From assembly GCF_023074175.1 (NCBI RefSeq), contig NZ_JADPKS010000045.1, positions 106,166 through 170,165 on the forward strand: a stretch of 64,000 nucleotides of DNA. The letters run 5' to 3'. This document shows, in pieces, positions 26,768 to 36,080 of the stretch; the first letter of the stretch is position 1; every line of letters starts with the position of its first letter. The translations under genes were made by a program, and so were the position numbers. Origin of the DNA: Bradyrhizobium sp. 139. GTDB taxonomy: Bacteria > Pseudomonadota > Alphaproteobacteria > Rhizobiales > Xanthobacteraceae. The notes beneath the pieces are model-generated. The model was given only the letters and a program-made list of their open reading frames with translations. It did no database searches and was not told the DNA's origin.

Positions 26768-28192
26768 CTAGACCTCCGGCACGATTTTGCCGGGGTTAAA
26801 AATGTTCTGCGGATCGAGCGCCTTCTTCAGCGCCCGCATCGCGTCCAGCGCCTCGGGGCCGAGTTCCGCCTTGAGGTATTTCTGCTTGCCCTGGCCGATG
26901 CCGTGCTCGCCGGTGCAGGTGCCGTCCATGGCCTGGGCGCGCTCGACCAGGCGATGCATGAACTCCTCGCCGCGCGCCATCTCGTCGGCGTCGTTGGTGT
27001 CGCAGACCAGCGAGCAATGGAAATTGCCGTCGCCGACATGGCCGACGATCGGCGACAACAGATTGAGCCGCTTCAGATCCTCCTCGGTCTCGCCGACGCA
27101 ATCGGCCAGGCGCGAGATCGGCACGCAGACGTCGGTTGCGACCACGCCGATGCTGTCGCCGGGCCGCAGCGCCTTCACCGACCAATAGGCATCGTGCCGC
27201 GCCTGCCACAGTTTTGTGCGATCCTCGGGCTTGGTGGTCCAGGAGAAATCGCCGCCGCCGCACTCTTTCGCAATCTCGCCGAAGGCCCTGGACTGCTCGG
27301 CGACCTCGATCTCGCTGCCATGGAATTCCATCAGCAGCAGTGGCGTTTCCGGCAGCGTCAGCTTCGAATAGGCATTGCAGGCCCGCACCTGCGCGGCATT
27401 GAGCAGTTCGATGCGCGCCACGGGAATGCCGGTCTGGATCGCCAGGATCACCGCCTGACACGCCCCGTGCACGGTCTCGAACGACACCGCGCCGGCCGCG
27501 ATCGTGTCGGGGATGCCGCGCAGGCGGATGGTCAATTCCGAGATGATGCCGAGCGTACCCTCCGCGCCGACGAACAGATGCGTCAGGTCATAGCCGGCGG
27601 AGGATTTCTTGGCGCGCGTGCCGGTGGTGATGATCTCGCCGTCGCCGCGCACGACCTTCAGCGCCACTACGCTGTCGCGCATGGTGCCGTAGCGCACCGC
27701 ATTGGTGCCGGAGGCGCGGGTCGAGGCCATGCCGCCCAGCGACGCGTCCGCGCCGGGATCGATCGGGAAGAACAGGCCCTGGTCGCGCAGGTGCTCGTTC
27801 AGCGCCTTGCGGGTGACGCCGGGCTGGATCACGCAGTCGAGGTCCTCGGCATGCACCGCGAGCACCTTGTTCATGTCGCGCAGGTCGATCGAGATGCCGC
27901 CCGCGGGCGCATTGACCTGGCCCTCCAGCGAAGTGCCGGTGCCGAAAGCGATCACGGGCACGCGATTTTTTGCGCAGATCCGCACCACGTCCTGGATGTC
28001 GGCGGTCTCCTGCGCCATCACCACGCCGTCCGGCGGCTGGTTGGCGATCCACGTCGTGGTGTGGCCGTGCTGCTCGCGAACGGCCTGCGAGGTGATGAGG
28101 CGGTTGCCGAAGCGTGCGGCAAGCTGCTCCAGCGCGCTTGCGAGGGCTTTCGGCTCCGGCCGCGGCGGATTATTGGTGATGGTCGTACCCAC
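26768..28192 (-). CDS. FAD-binding oxidase, D-lactate dehydrogenase/GlcD-like
   Basis: This 474-residue flavoprotein has an N-terminal PCMH FAD-binding domain with VPVIAFGTGTSLEGQVNAP and PGADASLGGMASTRASGTNA. The C-terminal cap has HVGDGNFHCSL (metal-binding His) and CTGEHGIGQGK. This is the signature of D-lactate dehydrogenase (cytochrome) and glycolate oxidase GlcD relatives, which oxidise 2-hydroxyacids and pass electrons to the respiratory chain. The GTG at 28192 with GGGAGGAATTGTCC upstream is preferred over the TTG at 28225. It is divergent from a thioesterase gene, and no glcE or glcF is adjacent. D-lactate is the likeliest substrate. Confidence 0.92.
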   Translation of the reverse strand: MGTTITNNPPRPEPKALASALEQLAARFGNRLITSQAVREQHGHTTTWIANQPPDGVVMAQETADIQDVVRICAKNRVPVIAFGTGTSLEGQVNAPAGGISIDLRDMNKVLAVHAEDLDCVIQPGVTRKALNEHLRDQGLFFPIDPGADASLGGMASTRASGTNAVRYGTMRDSVVALKVVRGDGEIITTGTRAKKSSAGYDLTHLFVGAEGTLGIISELTIRLRGIPDTIAAGAVSFETVHGACQAVILAIQTGIPVARIELLNAAQVRACNAYSKLTLPETPLLLMEFHGSEIEVAEQSRAFGEIAKECGGGDFSWTTKPEDRTKLWQARHDAYWSVKALRPGDSIGVVATDVCVPISRLADCVGETEEDLKRLNLLSPIVGHVGDGNFHCSLVCDTNDADEMARGEEFMHRLVERAQAMDGTCTGEHGIGQGKQKYLKAELGPEALDAMRALKKALDPQNIFNPGKIVPEV

Positions 28193-28279
28193 GGACAATT
28201 CCTCCCGACAGAAGAACCGTGGCAAAGGACATCTAACCGGTCAAGTCAAGCGATCGGACGCATAGCCAGGGAAGGAAAC

Positions 28280-28774
28280 ATGCCAGAGATCGCCGCCGCT
28301 GAGCCGTTCCGCTCATCAATCATGCAGATCGAGCCGCAATGGATCGACTATAACGGCCATCTCAACATGGCCTATTACAACGTGATGTTCGACCGCGCGA
28401 TCGACCAGATGTGGTTACAGCTTGGGATCGGGCCGGGCTACATGAAGGAGCGAGGCGGCTCGACCTTCACTGCCGAATGCCACGTGCGGTATTTGCGCGA
28501 GATCCACCTCGGCGATCCCGTGCAGGTGTCGGTTTGGCTTCTGGAGGCTGACGACAAGCGGCTGCACACGTTCCAGGAGTTGCGTCACGCGGCCGAAGGC
28601 TGGCTGTCGGCCACCTCCGAGAACATGTCCCTTCACATGGACATGAACTTGCGCAAGGTCGCACCGTTTCCACCGGATATCCGCGAGCGTATCGCCGCGG
28701 TCGCCAGGGCCCACGGCGCCGTGCCGCGGCCCGAGGGCATCGGCCGAAACATCGCGATGCCCTCGAAGCGATAG
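28280..28774 (+). CDS. Hot-dog fold thioesterase family protein
   Basis: This 164-residue protein has the 4HBT-type start IEPQWIDYNGHLNMAYYNVMF, in which the Asp and His near the N-terminus are the conserved active-site region. It then has the central strand pattern of a hot-dog domain. This branch resembles the acyl-CoA thioesterases found next to carnitine/betaine catabolic genes, but no such gene is nearby. The ATG at 28280 has GGGAAGGAA upstream. It is divergent from the GlcD-like oxidase, with an 87-base gap that must hold both promoters. Confidence 0.85.
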   Translation: MPEIAAAEPFRSSIMQIEPQWIDYNGHLNMAYYNVMFDRAIDQMWLQLGIGPGYMKERGGSTFTAECHVRYLREIHLGDPVQVSVWLLEADDKRLHTFQELRHAAEGWLSATSENMSLHMDMNLRKVAPFPPDIRERIAAVARAHGAVPRPEGIGRNIAMPSKR

Positions 28775-28777
28775 GCG

Positions 28778-28951
28778 CTAGACCCTGTTGCGGCCACGGA
28801 CCAATCCGAACACGGCCGAGACCAGGAACAGCACGACGGCGATAAAGAAGATGATCTTGGCGATCTCGACCGAAGCGCCGGCGATGCCGCCGAAGCCCAA
28901 GATACCGGCGATCAGTGCGATAACCAGAAATGTCACAACCCAGCCTAGCAT
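28778..28951 (-). CDS. DUF1328 small membrane protein (YtjA-like)
   Basis: This 57-residue protein has two membrane helices: [20 protein letters not shown], then [19 protein letters not shown], and a basic tail RGRNRV. It matches the DUF1328/YtjA family of small proteins, often induced by envelope or general stress in alphaproteobacteria. The ATG at 28951 has GAGGG upstream. The open frame continues far upstream in the same phase, but only this part has the right composition. It is convergent with the thioesterase gene, three bases apart. Confidence 0.87.
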   Translation of the reverse strand: MLGWVVTFLVIALIAGILGFGGIAGASVEIAKIIFFIAVVLFLVSAVFGLVRGRNRV

Positions 28952-29188
28952 GGTCAAACCCTCGTCTTGATGTCTGTCTGCGCCGGCGCGGCTGGCCGCG
29001 CCACTCGCCCAGACAATCTCGATGCGGGAACGATGGTTCCGACCCGCCCGAGGCGGAAATTCGCCTGAGCCGGAGGAACAAATCGGCCCGCCGCGCACGT
29101 GGAAAACCCCGCACCGGCGCCCCATATGGGGAGTAATCCCTGTTATGAAGGCTCCCTTCCGCCACCCCGCGGTGCCATCGTGGGGCCC

Positions 29189-31774
29189 ATGATTCGCATG
29201 ACCGAGCCGAGCAAGATCACGTCCCAGAGCGTCCCCGACCACCAGCCCGCAGCCGGCGGCATCGCCGCGCGTGCGCGCGCCTCGGTGGGCCCGAAATATC
29301 TGTCCGGGCTCAATCCCGAGCAGCGCGAGGCTGTGGAGACGCTGGACGGCCCGGTTCTGGTGCTGGCCGGCGCCGGCACCGGCAAGACGCGCGTGCTGAC
29401 CACGCGCATCGCCCACATCCTGAGCCAGGGCCGCGCCCGCCCCGCCGAGATCCTGTCGGTGACCTTCACCAACAAGGCCGCGCGCGAGATGAAGCATCGG
29501 CTCGGTCAGATGCTCGGCCATGCGGTCGAAGGCATGCCGTGGCTCGGCACCTTCCATTCCATCGGCGGCCGCATCCTGCGCACCCATGCCGAGCTGGCGC
29601 AGCTCAAGTCGAATTTCACCGTGCTCGACGTCGACGACCAGGTGCGGCTGCTGAAGCAGCTCCTGCAAGCCGAGAACATCGACGACAAGCGCTGGCCGGC
29701 GCGCATGCTGGCCGGGCTAATCGACGGCTGGAAGAACCGCGGCCTGACGCCGTCGCAGGTGCCCTCGGGCGAAGCCGCCGTCTTCGCCAACGGCAAGGGC
29801 GGTAAGCTCTATGCGAGCTACCAGGAGCGGCTGAAGATTTTGAACGCCGCCGATTTCGGCGATCTGCTGCTCGAAGACATCCGCATCTTCCGCGAGCATC
29901 CGGACATCCTGCGGCAATACCAGCAGCGCTTCAAATTCATCCTGGTCGACGAATATCAGGACACCAACGTCGCGCAGTATCTCTGGCTGCGGCTGCTGTC
30001 GCAGGCGCCGGCGTCTCAATCTTTCGCCTCTCCCCGCTTGCGGGGAGAGGCCGACACGCGCAGCGTGGCGGGTGAGGGGGACTCTCCAAGCACCGAGCTC
30101 GTGGAGAGTCCCCCTCACCCCAACCCTCTCCCCGCAAGCGGGGAGAGGGAGAAGACCAAAAACATCTGCTGCGTCGGCGACGACGACCAGTCGATCTATG
30201 GCTGGCGCGGCGCCGAGGTCGACAACATCCTGCGCTTCGACCACGATTTTCCCGGCGCCAAGGTGATCCGTCTCGAGCGCAATTACCGCTCGACCGGCCA
30301 CATCCTCGCTGCCGCCTCGCACCTGATCGCGCACAATGAAGGCCGCCTCGGCAAGACGCTGCGCACCGAGGACCATGACGGCGAGAAGGTCACGGTGACC
30401 GGCTCGTGGGATTCGGAAGAGGAAGCCCGCGGCATCGGCGAGGAAATCGAGCAGCTCCAGCGCCAGGGCGAGAAGCTCAACGAGATCGCGATCCTGGTGC
30501 GCGCATCCTATCAGATGCGCGAGTTCGAAGACCGCTTCGTCACGCTCGGCCTGCCCTATCGCGTGATCGGGGGCCCGCGCTTCTACGAGCGCGCCGAGAT
30601 CCGCGACGCGCTGGCTTATCTGCGCGTCATCAATTCACCCGCCGACGACCTCGCCTTCGAGCGCATCGTCAACGTACCCAAGCGGGGCCTTGGCGACGCC
30701 ACCGTGCAGATGCTGCACGATCACGCCCGCAAGCGCCGCATCCCGCTGTTCGAGGCGGCACGTGCCGTGATCGACACCGACGAGCTGAAGCCGAAGGCGC
30801 GCGGATCGCTGCGCGACGTCGTCGCCCAGTTCGACCGCTGGCGCGCCCAGCGCGAGGTCACCGCGCATACTGATCTGGCCCAGATCGTGCTCGACGAGAG
30901 CGGCTATACCGAGATGTGGCAGAAGGACCGCTCGGCGGATGCCGCGGGCCGGCTGGAGAACCTGAAGGAGCTGGTGCGCTCGATGGAGGAGTTCGAGAAC
31001 CTGCAAGGGTTCCTCGAGCACATCTCGCTGGTGATGGACCGCGACGGCGGCGCCGAGGAAGACGCGGTATCGCTGATGACGCTGCATTCGGCCAAGGGCC
31101 TGGAATTCGACAACGTGTTCCTGCCGGGCTGGGAGGAAGGCCTGTTCCCGAGCCAGCGCACGCTGGACGAACAGGGCCGCGCGGGCCTCGAGGAAGAGCG
31201 CCGGCTCGGCCATGTCGGCCTGACCCGCGCCCGCCGCCGCGCAAAGATCTTCTTTGCGACCAACCGACGCATCCATGGCACCTGGTCGACCAACATCCCG
31301 TCGCGCTTCCTGGACGAATTGCCGGCGGCCAATGTCGAGATCACGGAATCCAAGGGTGGCTCGGCCTGGGGCGGCACCGGCGGCTATGGCGCCTCGCGTT
31401 TCGACGACATGGAGGCGTTTGGGTCCACCTATTCAACTCCGGGCTGGCAGCGCGCCCAGGCCAACCGTAATCGGGGCGGCGGCAATGGCGGCGGCCGCGG
31501 CGGCTTCGAGGAACAGCCCTCGTCGTTTTCGTCCGCTTCGTCCTCGCCCGATTTCGGCAGCTTCTCCTCACGCCGCCGCGGGCCGATGACGATCGAGGGC
31601 GAGCTGGTCGCCAAATCCACCGGCACGACCTCGGAATTCTCGCTCTCCGACCGCGTCTTCCACCAGAAATTCGGCTACGGCCGCGTCACCAGGATCGACG
31701 GCAACAAGCTCACCATCGCCTTCGACAAGGCCGGCGAGAAGAAGGTGGTCGACAGTTTTGTGGTGCGGGCGTGA
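29189..31774 (+). CDS. uvrD: UvrD/PcrA-type DNA helicase with an in-frame palindromic repeat insert
   Basis: This 862-residue superfamily 1 helicase acts in nucleotide excision and mismatch repair. Visible motifs in order are Walker A GAGTGKT (61-67), [11 protein letters not shown], motif [10 protein letters not shown] (about 253-260), motif [17 protein letters not shown] (about 330-343), LERNYRST and [15 protein letters not shown]. The C-terminal Tudor-like domain has [19 protein letters not shown]. Residues about 280-320, between motifs II and III, are encoded by a palindromic repeat and read as low-complexity sequence. ATGs at 29189 and 29198 are both possible. All helicase motifs stay in frame, so the protein is probably functional with a surface loop. 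Confidence 0.95.
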   Translation: MIRMTEPSKITSQSVPDHQPAAGGIAARARASVGPKYLSGLNPEQREAVETLDGPVLVLAGAGTGKTRVLTTRIAHILSQGRARPAEILSVTFTNKAAREMKHRLGQMLGHAVEGMPWLGTFHSIGGRILRTHAELAQLKSNFTVLDVDDQVRLLKQLLQAENIDDKRWPARMLAGLIDGWKNRGLTPSQVPSGEAAVFANGKGGKLYASYQERLKILNAADFGDLLLEDIRIFREHPDILRQYQQRFKFILVDEYQDTNVAQYLWLRLLSQAPASQSFASPRLRGEADTRSVAGEGDSPSTELVESPPHPNPLPASGEREKTKNICCVGDDDQSIYGWRGAEVDNILRFDHDFPGAKVIRLERNYRSTGHILAAASHLIAHNEGRLGKTLRTEDHDGEKVTVTGSWDSEEEARGIGEEIEQLQRQGEKLNEIAILVRASYQMREFEDRFVTLGLPYRVIGGPRFYERAEIRDALAYLRVINSPADDLAFERIVNVPKRGLGDATVQMLHDHARKRRIPLFEAARAVIDTDELKPKARGSLRDVVAQFDRWRAQREVTAHTDLAQIVLDESGYTEMWQKDRSADAAGRLENLKELVRSMEEFENLQGFLEHISLVMDRDGGAEEDAVSLMTLHSAKGLEFDNVFLPGWEEGLFPSQRTLDEQGRAGLEEERRLGHVGLTRARRRAKIFFATNRRIHGTWSTNIPSRFLDELPAANVEITESKGGSAWGGTGGYGASRFDDMEAFGSTYSTPGWQRAQANRNRGGGNGGGRGGFEEQPSSFSSASSSPDFGSFSSRRRGPMTIEGELVAKSTGTTSEFSLSDRVFHQKFGYGRVTRIDGNKLTIAFDKAGEKKVVDSFVVRA
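30027..30148. repeat. Palindromic repeat element inserted inside uvrD
   Basis: The element of about 122 bases consists of three stacked hairpins. CCTCTCCCCGC-TT-GCGGGGAGAGG lies at 30027-30050. A perfect 17-base stem with a 15-base loop lies at 30071-30119. CCTCTCCCCGC-AA-GCGGGGAGAGG lies at 30125-30148. The outer hairpins are also complementary to each other. This sequence is a familiar intergenic repeat in Bradyrhizobium, but here it is inside a coding frame. Confidence 0.88.
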
Positions 31775-31790
31775 GGCTCCTGCCCTGTTG

Positions 31791-31809
31791 CGGCGGCGTT
31801 ACGCCGCCG
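31791..31809 (+). terminator. Probable rho-independent terminator of uvrD
   Basis: CGGCGGCG and CGCCGCCG are separated by TTA and followed by TTTCTT. The hairpin starts 17 bases after the uvrD stop codon. Confidence 0.65.
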
Positions 31810-31864
31810 TTTCTTCCTTCCACGCCCCTTGACCACCGCGAACTTCCCCGTATCAGATGCGCCC

Positions 31865-32281
31865 ATGGTCCGGGGCTCCATCACACTGATCGTGCTGGCA
31901 TTAGGTATGCCGTCGCTTGCGGCGGCGGAGACCATGAGCTTTGGCGATTCGATCGGGCTGCTGGCGAAAAGTTGCGGTGCGGAAATCGTCGCCAATTGCC
32001 GCGGCGTCAATCCGGATTCGACCCGGCTGAAGGAGTGCCTGTCCCGCAACCGCGATGTGCTGTCCCAGCAGTGCCAGAGCGACTATCTCGGCGCCTTCGA
32101 CGCCATCCAGAAGCGCGTTGCCGCCCGCGTCACGGTGGCGAACGCCTGCCAGCGCGAGATCGTCAAGGTCTGCAATGGCTCGACCAAGGAGACCAGCAAG
32201 GCGATTCCCTGCCTGATCTCGACGCCCAAGGGCATCAGCAACAACTGCCTGAAGGCCGTCGACGACGCGGGATATCGGTGA
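31865..32281 (+). CDS. Secreted cysteine-rich small protein (about 138 aa)
   Basis: The protein has a signal peptide (GSITLIVLALGMPSLAAAE) and then about 115 residues with eight cysteines spaced as in periplasmic cysteine-rich-repeat proteins (KSCGAEIVANC, LKECLSRN, LSQQC, ANACQREIVKVC, IPCL, NNCL). All cysteines are probably disulfide-bonded in the periplasm. The ATG at 31865 gives a clean signal peptide; an ATG at 31829 is also in frame. The stop overlaps the start of the next gene by one base (TGATG), so the two are co-translated. The function is unknown. Confidence 0.75.
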   Translation: MVRGSITLIVLALGMPSLAAAETMSFGDSIGLLAKSCGAEIVANCRGVNPDSTRLKECLSRNRDVLSQQCQSDYLGAFDAIQKRVAARVTVANACQREIVKVCNGSTKETSKAIPCLISTPKGISNNCLKAVDDAGYR

Positions 32282-32946
32282 TGCGCGCGAACAGGCTCTC
32301 GATCGCCAGCATTGCCGTCACGCTCGGCCTGGCCCTGCTCGCGGGCACAGCAAGCGCGCAGACGTCGGCGCCGACCCGTGACGACATCGTCGGCAAGCTG
32401 AACCATTTCGAAGAAGCCGCCGAGGTCGACCTTCCCGCGCTGAAGCTTCAGGTGATGGAGCGCGCCAAGGCCAGGATCAAGAACGATCCGGGTCCGGTGA
32501 ACCGGCCGCTGATCGCGCCCGATCTGACCAAGCTGCCGACCTTCACAGCGGCGATCCAGTTCGATGCCGACACGCCGATCATCCAGCCGGCGTCCTACCA
32601 GACCGTCGGCCGCATCGCGGACGCGCTGGTCCACGCCTCGCTGCTGCCCTACACCTTCCTGATCGTCGGCCATGTCGAATCCAATGCGAAGACGCGCGAG
32701 GCCAATGCGATCCTGAGCCAACGCCGCGCAGATGCGATCCGCGACGTGCTGGTGAACACGTTCAAGATCTCGACCAAGCGGCTGCATCCGATCGGCCTCG
32801 GCGAGGAGCAGTTTCTCGACCGGGCCAAGCCGACCTCCGCCGTCAACGGCCAGTTGCAAATCCTGACCTACGCCAAAGTGCCGGAGGACACGCCTGCGCA
32901 TCCGGCTGCGGCGCCTGCGGCGAAAAAGCCCACCAAAAAGCGCTGA
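32281..32946 (+). CDS. OmpA-like domain periplasmic/outer-membrane protein
   Basis: This 221-residue protein has a signal peptide (RLSIASIAVTLGLALLAGTASAQ) and a C-terminal OmpA-like peptidoglycan-binding domain. The domain has FDADTPIIQPASYQTVGRIAD, IVGHVESNAKTREANAILSQ, RRADAIRDVL and HPIGLGEEQ. In the usual motif (GHTDxxG) the Asp is replaced by Glu (GHVES), so meso-DAP binding may be altered. A Lys/Pro/Ala tail (KKPTKKR) closes the protein. It is translationally coupled to the cysteine-rich gene upstream. A cell-wall-anchoring role is inferred from the family. Confidence 0.8.
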   Translation: MRANRLSIASIAVTLGLALLAGTASAQTSAPTRDDIVGKLNHFEEAAEVDLPALKLQVMERAKARIKNDPGPVNRPLIAPDLTKLPTFTAAIQFDADTPIIQPASYQTVGRIADALVHASLLPYTFLIVGHVESNAKTREANAILSQRRADAIRDVLVNTFKISTKRLHPIGLGEEQFLDRAKPTSAVNGQLQILTYAKVPEDTPAHPAAAPAAKKPTKKR

Positions 32947-33099
32947 GCAAACGCGCTTCGGCGCTCGACGGAACCCCTTGAAGTCTTGATCGTTTTGTGA
33001 CCTGTCTCACAGCGCAACAGCAGGTTTGGCGCGACAATAGCACCGGTTTGTGCACTGCTCTATCCGGTGCTATAGCCTGTTCTCGCCCTTCCCGACCCC

Positions 33100-33636
33100 A
33101 TGCTGCACGAGACCGAGATGGCCAGTTATTTTCAACGCCAACTGGCCGACTACGTCGAATATCATCGCGATCCCTGGAACTGCGCGATGCACGTGGTCGG
33201 TATCCTCCTGCTCTTCACCGGCGCCGTGCTACCGCTCACCTTCGTGCATTTCCCCATCTTAGGGATCCAGGTGAGCCTGGCCGTGATTCTGGCCCTGCCG
33301 GTGCTGGTCTACTGGCTGATGCTGGACGCCGGGATCGGGCTCGGCATCCTCGCCGCGATGATCGTGCTGCTTTCGGTCGCAACCGCAATCGGCAATCAGG
33401 TCTCGATGGTCATGATGTGGTCGATTTTTGTGGTGCTGATCGGATTCGGCATCGCAGCGCAAATCGTGGGCCACAAGTTTTTCGAGGAACGGCAGCCGTC
33501 GATGGTCGACCACCCTACGCATTTCCTGCTTGGACCGATGTTTGTCATGGCGAAATTATTCATTGCATTGGGCTTCCGTCGCGACCTTGCCGCGATTCTG
33601 GCGCCTCTTCCGACCAATTCCCTTTCAACCCGATAG
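33100..33636 (+). CDS. Mpo1-like/DUF962 membrane protein
   Basis: This 178-residue protein has four predicted membrane helices. The conserved His motifs of the yeast Mpo1 (YGL010w) family are present: EYHRDPWNCAMHVVG near the N-terminus, GHKFFEERQPS, and HPTHFLLGPMFV near the C-terminus. Yeast Mpo1 is an Fe(II) dioxygenase that oxidises 2-hydroxy fatty acids. A similar lipid-oxidising role is plausible here but not shown. It begins a tight plus-strand group with an epimerase/dehydrogenase (30-base gap) and an ICMT-like methyltransferase. Confidence 0.85.
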   Translation: MLHETEMASYFQRQLADYVEYHRDPWNCAMHVVGILLLFTGAVLPLTFVHFPILGIQVSLAVILALPVLVYWLMLDAGIGLGILAAMIVLLSVATAIGNQVSMVMMWSIFVVLIGFGIAAQIVGHKFFEERQPSMVDHPTHFLLGPMFVMAKLFIALGFRRDLAAILAPLPTNSLSTR

Positions 33637-33666
33637 CTTCCAGAGCGAAACAGCAAACTCTCCTCC

Positions 33667-34698
33667 ATGGCTCTCGTACTGGTTACCGGTGGCAGCGGCT
33701 TCATTGGACATCATCTCGTAGAAGCGCTCCGCGCCCGTGGGCAGCGGGTACGCGTTCTCGATGTCCGTCCGCCGGCGGCGGCGAACGCGGACGTTGAACA
33801 CGTCCACGGCTCGGTGCTGGATGGTGCCGCGGTCGATGCCGCGATCGCCGGTGTCGATCAGGTCTATCACCTCGCCGGCCTGCCCGGCATGTGGGTCGCC
33901 AACAAGCAGGACTTCCACGACGTCAATTGCCGCGGCACCGAGATCGTGCTGGCCGCGGCGATGAAGCGCGGCGTGTCGCGTTTCCTGCACTGCTCGACCG
34001 AATCGATCCTGTTCCCCTATTCGGACCTGGGCGGCGTTGCCGCCGAAGAGGCGCTGCAGCCGGCCGATGCGATGCCCGGCGCCTATACGCGGTCGAAGTC
34101 GCTCGCCGAGCACCACGCCGCAAAGGCGGCGGCCGCCGGCTTTCCGCTCGTGATCGGCACGCCCACCATGCCGATCGGTGCCGCCGACCACAATCTGACG
34201 CCGCCGACCGCGATGTTGTGGTACTTCCTCCAGAAGAAGGTGCAGCCGCATCTCAACTTCCTGGTCAATCTCGTCGACGTCCGCGACGTCGCGACGGGTC
34301 TCGTGCTGACCATGGAGCGCGGTCGCATCGGCCAGCGCTACATCCTCGGCGGCGATTGCGTCCCGCTCGGCAACATCCTGCGGATGATGTCCGCGATGAG
34401 CGGCCGCCGCCAGTTCCCGGTCGTCGTGCCCGGCAGGATCGCCGAACTCTCCGCGATCATGCTCGAATCCATCTCCGATCACATCACGCGCCGGCCGCCC
34501 AACGGCACCGCCGAGGGCGTGCGCATCGCGCTTGCCGCGAGCGACCTCTCGATCGGAAAGGCGTGCACCGAACTCGGCTACGCGCCGCGTCCGATCGAAC
34601 CGGTCCTGCGCGAAACCATCACCCATCTTCTCGCCCGCAACGGCCAGCAGCCCTCCGGCGCCATCAAGCATCACGCGCTCTCCTCGCGCGCGGGCTGA
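33667..34698 (+). CDS. NAD(P)-dependent epimerase/dehydrogenase (extended SDR)
   Basis: This 343-residue protein has the nucleotide-binding motif LVTGGSGFIGHHLVEAL. The catalytic region has FLHCSTESIL (Ser/Thr) and GAYTRSKSLAEHHA, giving the YxxxK pair, and HLAGLPGMW follows the usual pattern of the extended short-chain dehydrogenases. It resembles the 3-beta-hydroxysteroid dehydrogenase and hopanoid-associated HpnA branches as much as sugar epimerases. No hopanoid genes are in the window, so the substrate remains open. It is the middle gene of the Mpo1-like/SDR/ICMT-like group. Confidence 0.85.
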   Translation: MALVLVTGGSGFIGHHLVEALRARGQRVRVLDVRPPAAANADVEHVHGSVLDGAAVDAAIAGVDQVYHLAGLPGMWVANKQDFHDVNCRGTEIVLAAAMKRGVSRFLHCSTESILFPYSDLGGVAAEEALQPADAMPGAYTRSKSLAEHHAAKAAAAGFPLVIGTPTMPIGAADHNLTPPTAMLWYFLQKKVQPHLNFLVNLVDVRDVATGLVLTMERGRIGQRYILGGDCVPLGNILRMMSAMSGRRQFPVVVPGRIAELSAIMLESISDHITRRPPNGTAEGVRIALAASDLSIGKACTELGYAPRPIEPVLRETITHLLARNGQQPSGAIKHHALSSRAG

Positions 34699-34724
34699 GC
34701 CGCCGCCCAACGCAAAGAACCTTT

Positions 34725-35351
34725 ATGTCCTTCGATTTCAGCAAGCTTCTCTCTGTCGCCTGGGGTGGGTGGACCACGACCTGGCCGACGCAATTGCTCG
34801 CCCTGATCTGGCTCGCCTGGCTTGCAAGCTGGGTCGGCGCCTCGTTCTGGCAGGGCCGCACCCAGAAGCAGGTGATGACGCTGGAGTCCGGCCGCTATCG
34901 CATCCCGATCCTGGTGGGCGGCATCCTGTTCACGCCGTGGACCGCGGAAGTGCTGGGTGAAAAGCCGCTCTGGGTGTTCGGCAATACCGCCGTCTACATC
35001 GTGGCGCTGATCGTGCTCGCCGGCATCTCCTTCACCTGGTGGGGACGGCTTCACCTCGGCCAGTTCTGGTCGAACACCATCACCCACAAGGAAGACCACC
35101 GCGTCATCGACACCGGCCCGTACGGCATCGTGCGTCATCCGATCTACACCGGCCTCATCGCCGGCATGCTCGCGACCGGCATCGCGGTCGGCACGGTGAC
35201 CGCAATCCTCGGCGCGATCCTGATCTCGCTCGGGATGTGGCAGAAGGGCCGGATGGAAGAGGTGTTCCTGTCCAAGGAGCTCGGCGAAGACGCCTACGGC
35301 GCCTATTGCCGCCGCGTGCCGATGATCATCCCGTTCCTGTCGCCGCGCTGA
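34725..35351 (+). CDS. Isoprenylcysteine carboxyl methyltransferase/PEMT-like membrane methyltransferase
   Basis: This 208-residue protein has five membrane segments. The C-terminal SAM-binding pattern of the ICMT/PEMT superfamily is clear: LITGPYGIVRHP-type block (DTGPYGIVRHPIYTGLIAG) and a final EVFLSKELGEDAYGAYCRRVP segment with the conserved Glu and Tyr. In bacteria such proteins methylate lipids or small isoprenoid/phenolic acids, because there are no prenylated proteins. It follows the SDR gene by 26 bases and ends the three-gene group. Confidence 0.86.
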   Translation: MSFDFSKLLSVAWGGWTTTWPTQLLALIWLAWLASWVGASFWQGRTQKQVMTLESGRYRIPILVGGILFTPWTAEVLGEKPLWVFGNTAVYIVALIVLAGISFTWWGRLHLGQFWSNTITHKEDHRVIDTGPYGIVRHPIYTGLIAGMLATGIAVGTVTAILGAILISLGMWQKGRMEEVFLSKELGEDAYGAYCRRVPMIIPFLSPR

Positions 35352-35400
35352 GGCGGGCGCTGCTTTCGGACTGCCTGTTTGCCAGCGTTGCTGCTAATTC

Positions 35401-35547
35401 CGTCATCCTGAGCTGCGAGGTTTGCGATGCGCATGCATCGCGAGCCGAGTCTCGAAGGATGCACGGCCGCGATGCAGCCGGGCCGTTCATCCTTCGAGGC
35501 TCCCCTTGTGGCGCGTTCCGCCCCATGGTTCGCACCTCAGGATGACG
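35401..35547. repeat. Palindromic intergenic repeat, GTCATCCTGAG family
   Basis: The 147-base element is bounded by CGTCATCCTGAG and its near reverse complement CTCAGGATGACG. An inner pair, CTCGAAGGATG and CATCCTTCGAG, forms a second stem. It occupies most of the 292-base gap after the ICMT-like gene. Confidence 0.8.
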
Positions 35548-35643
35548 GGATAGATCGGTGCATGCGGAACTTCCCGTCGGGAACCGCCCCTCCACTCGTC
35601 CGTTACCCCCTCGACACCTGCATTGACCGCAGAGCATCGAGCC

Positions 35644-35853
35644 ATGTCGGACGCATACGATTATTTTCGCGCGCACGCGATCGCTGCCGTCCGCAAGGCG
35701 CGGGCGTTGCCGCCTGGGCGGCCGAAGCAGAAGCAGCGCACGGTGGCGCGGGTCTATCATCTCCTGTCCAGGGAGGCCGCACTGGCGCCGAACGTCCATC
35801 ATCTCGATGATTTTCGCGCGGCACGGCGGCTGGAACGGCAGATCGGCCGCTGA
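35644..35853 (+). CDS. Small basic hypothetical protein (69 aa)
   Basis: The protein starts MSDAYDYFRAHAIAAVRKAR and is short, basic and helical, with many Arg and His residues and no membrane segment. The ATG at 35644 is preferred for its composition; the ribosome binding site is weak. The region upstream is a palindromic repeat, so the promoter must be in the last 95 bases before the start. The function is not recognised, and the gene call is moderate. Confidence 0.5.
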   Translation: MSDAYDYFRAHAIAAVRKARALPPGRPKQKQRTVARVYHLLSREAALAPNVHHLDDFRAARRLERQIGR

Positions 35854-36080
35854 TCTTCCTCTCTCCATGCAAATTTGGCCGGCTGCCATTCCACGAGAAT
35901 AGAGGTCGGTCGAGTTCCGCGACGGTTGACCTTTTTACCGTGACCCAGTTGGATGCGCGCGCAACGAGGCACGACGACATACATCGTGGATCTGGAGAGG
36001 TCGACGATCAGGCCCGAGCCCGCGCGGGGCTTCGAGCGATCCGGTGTCGGACTGTGCCTAGGGTTCGACAGGGGCTTTCC

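Noticed and set aside
33667..34698. The SDR as hopanoid-associated HpnA
   Set aside because: Resemblance exists, but no squalene-hopene cyclase or other hpn gene is in the window, so the name is not justified.
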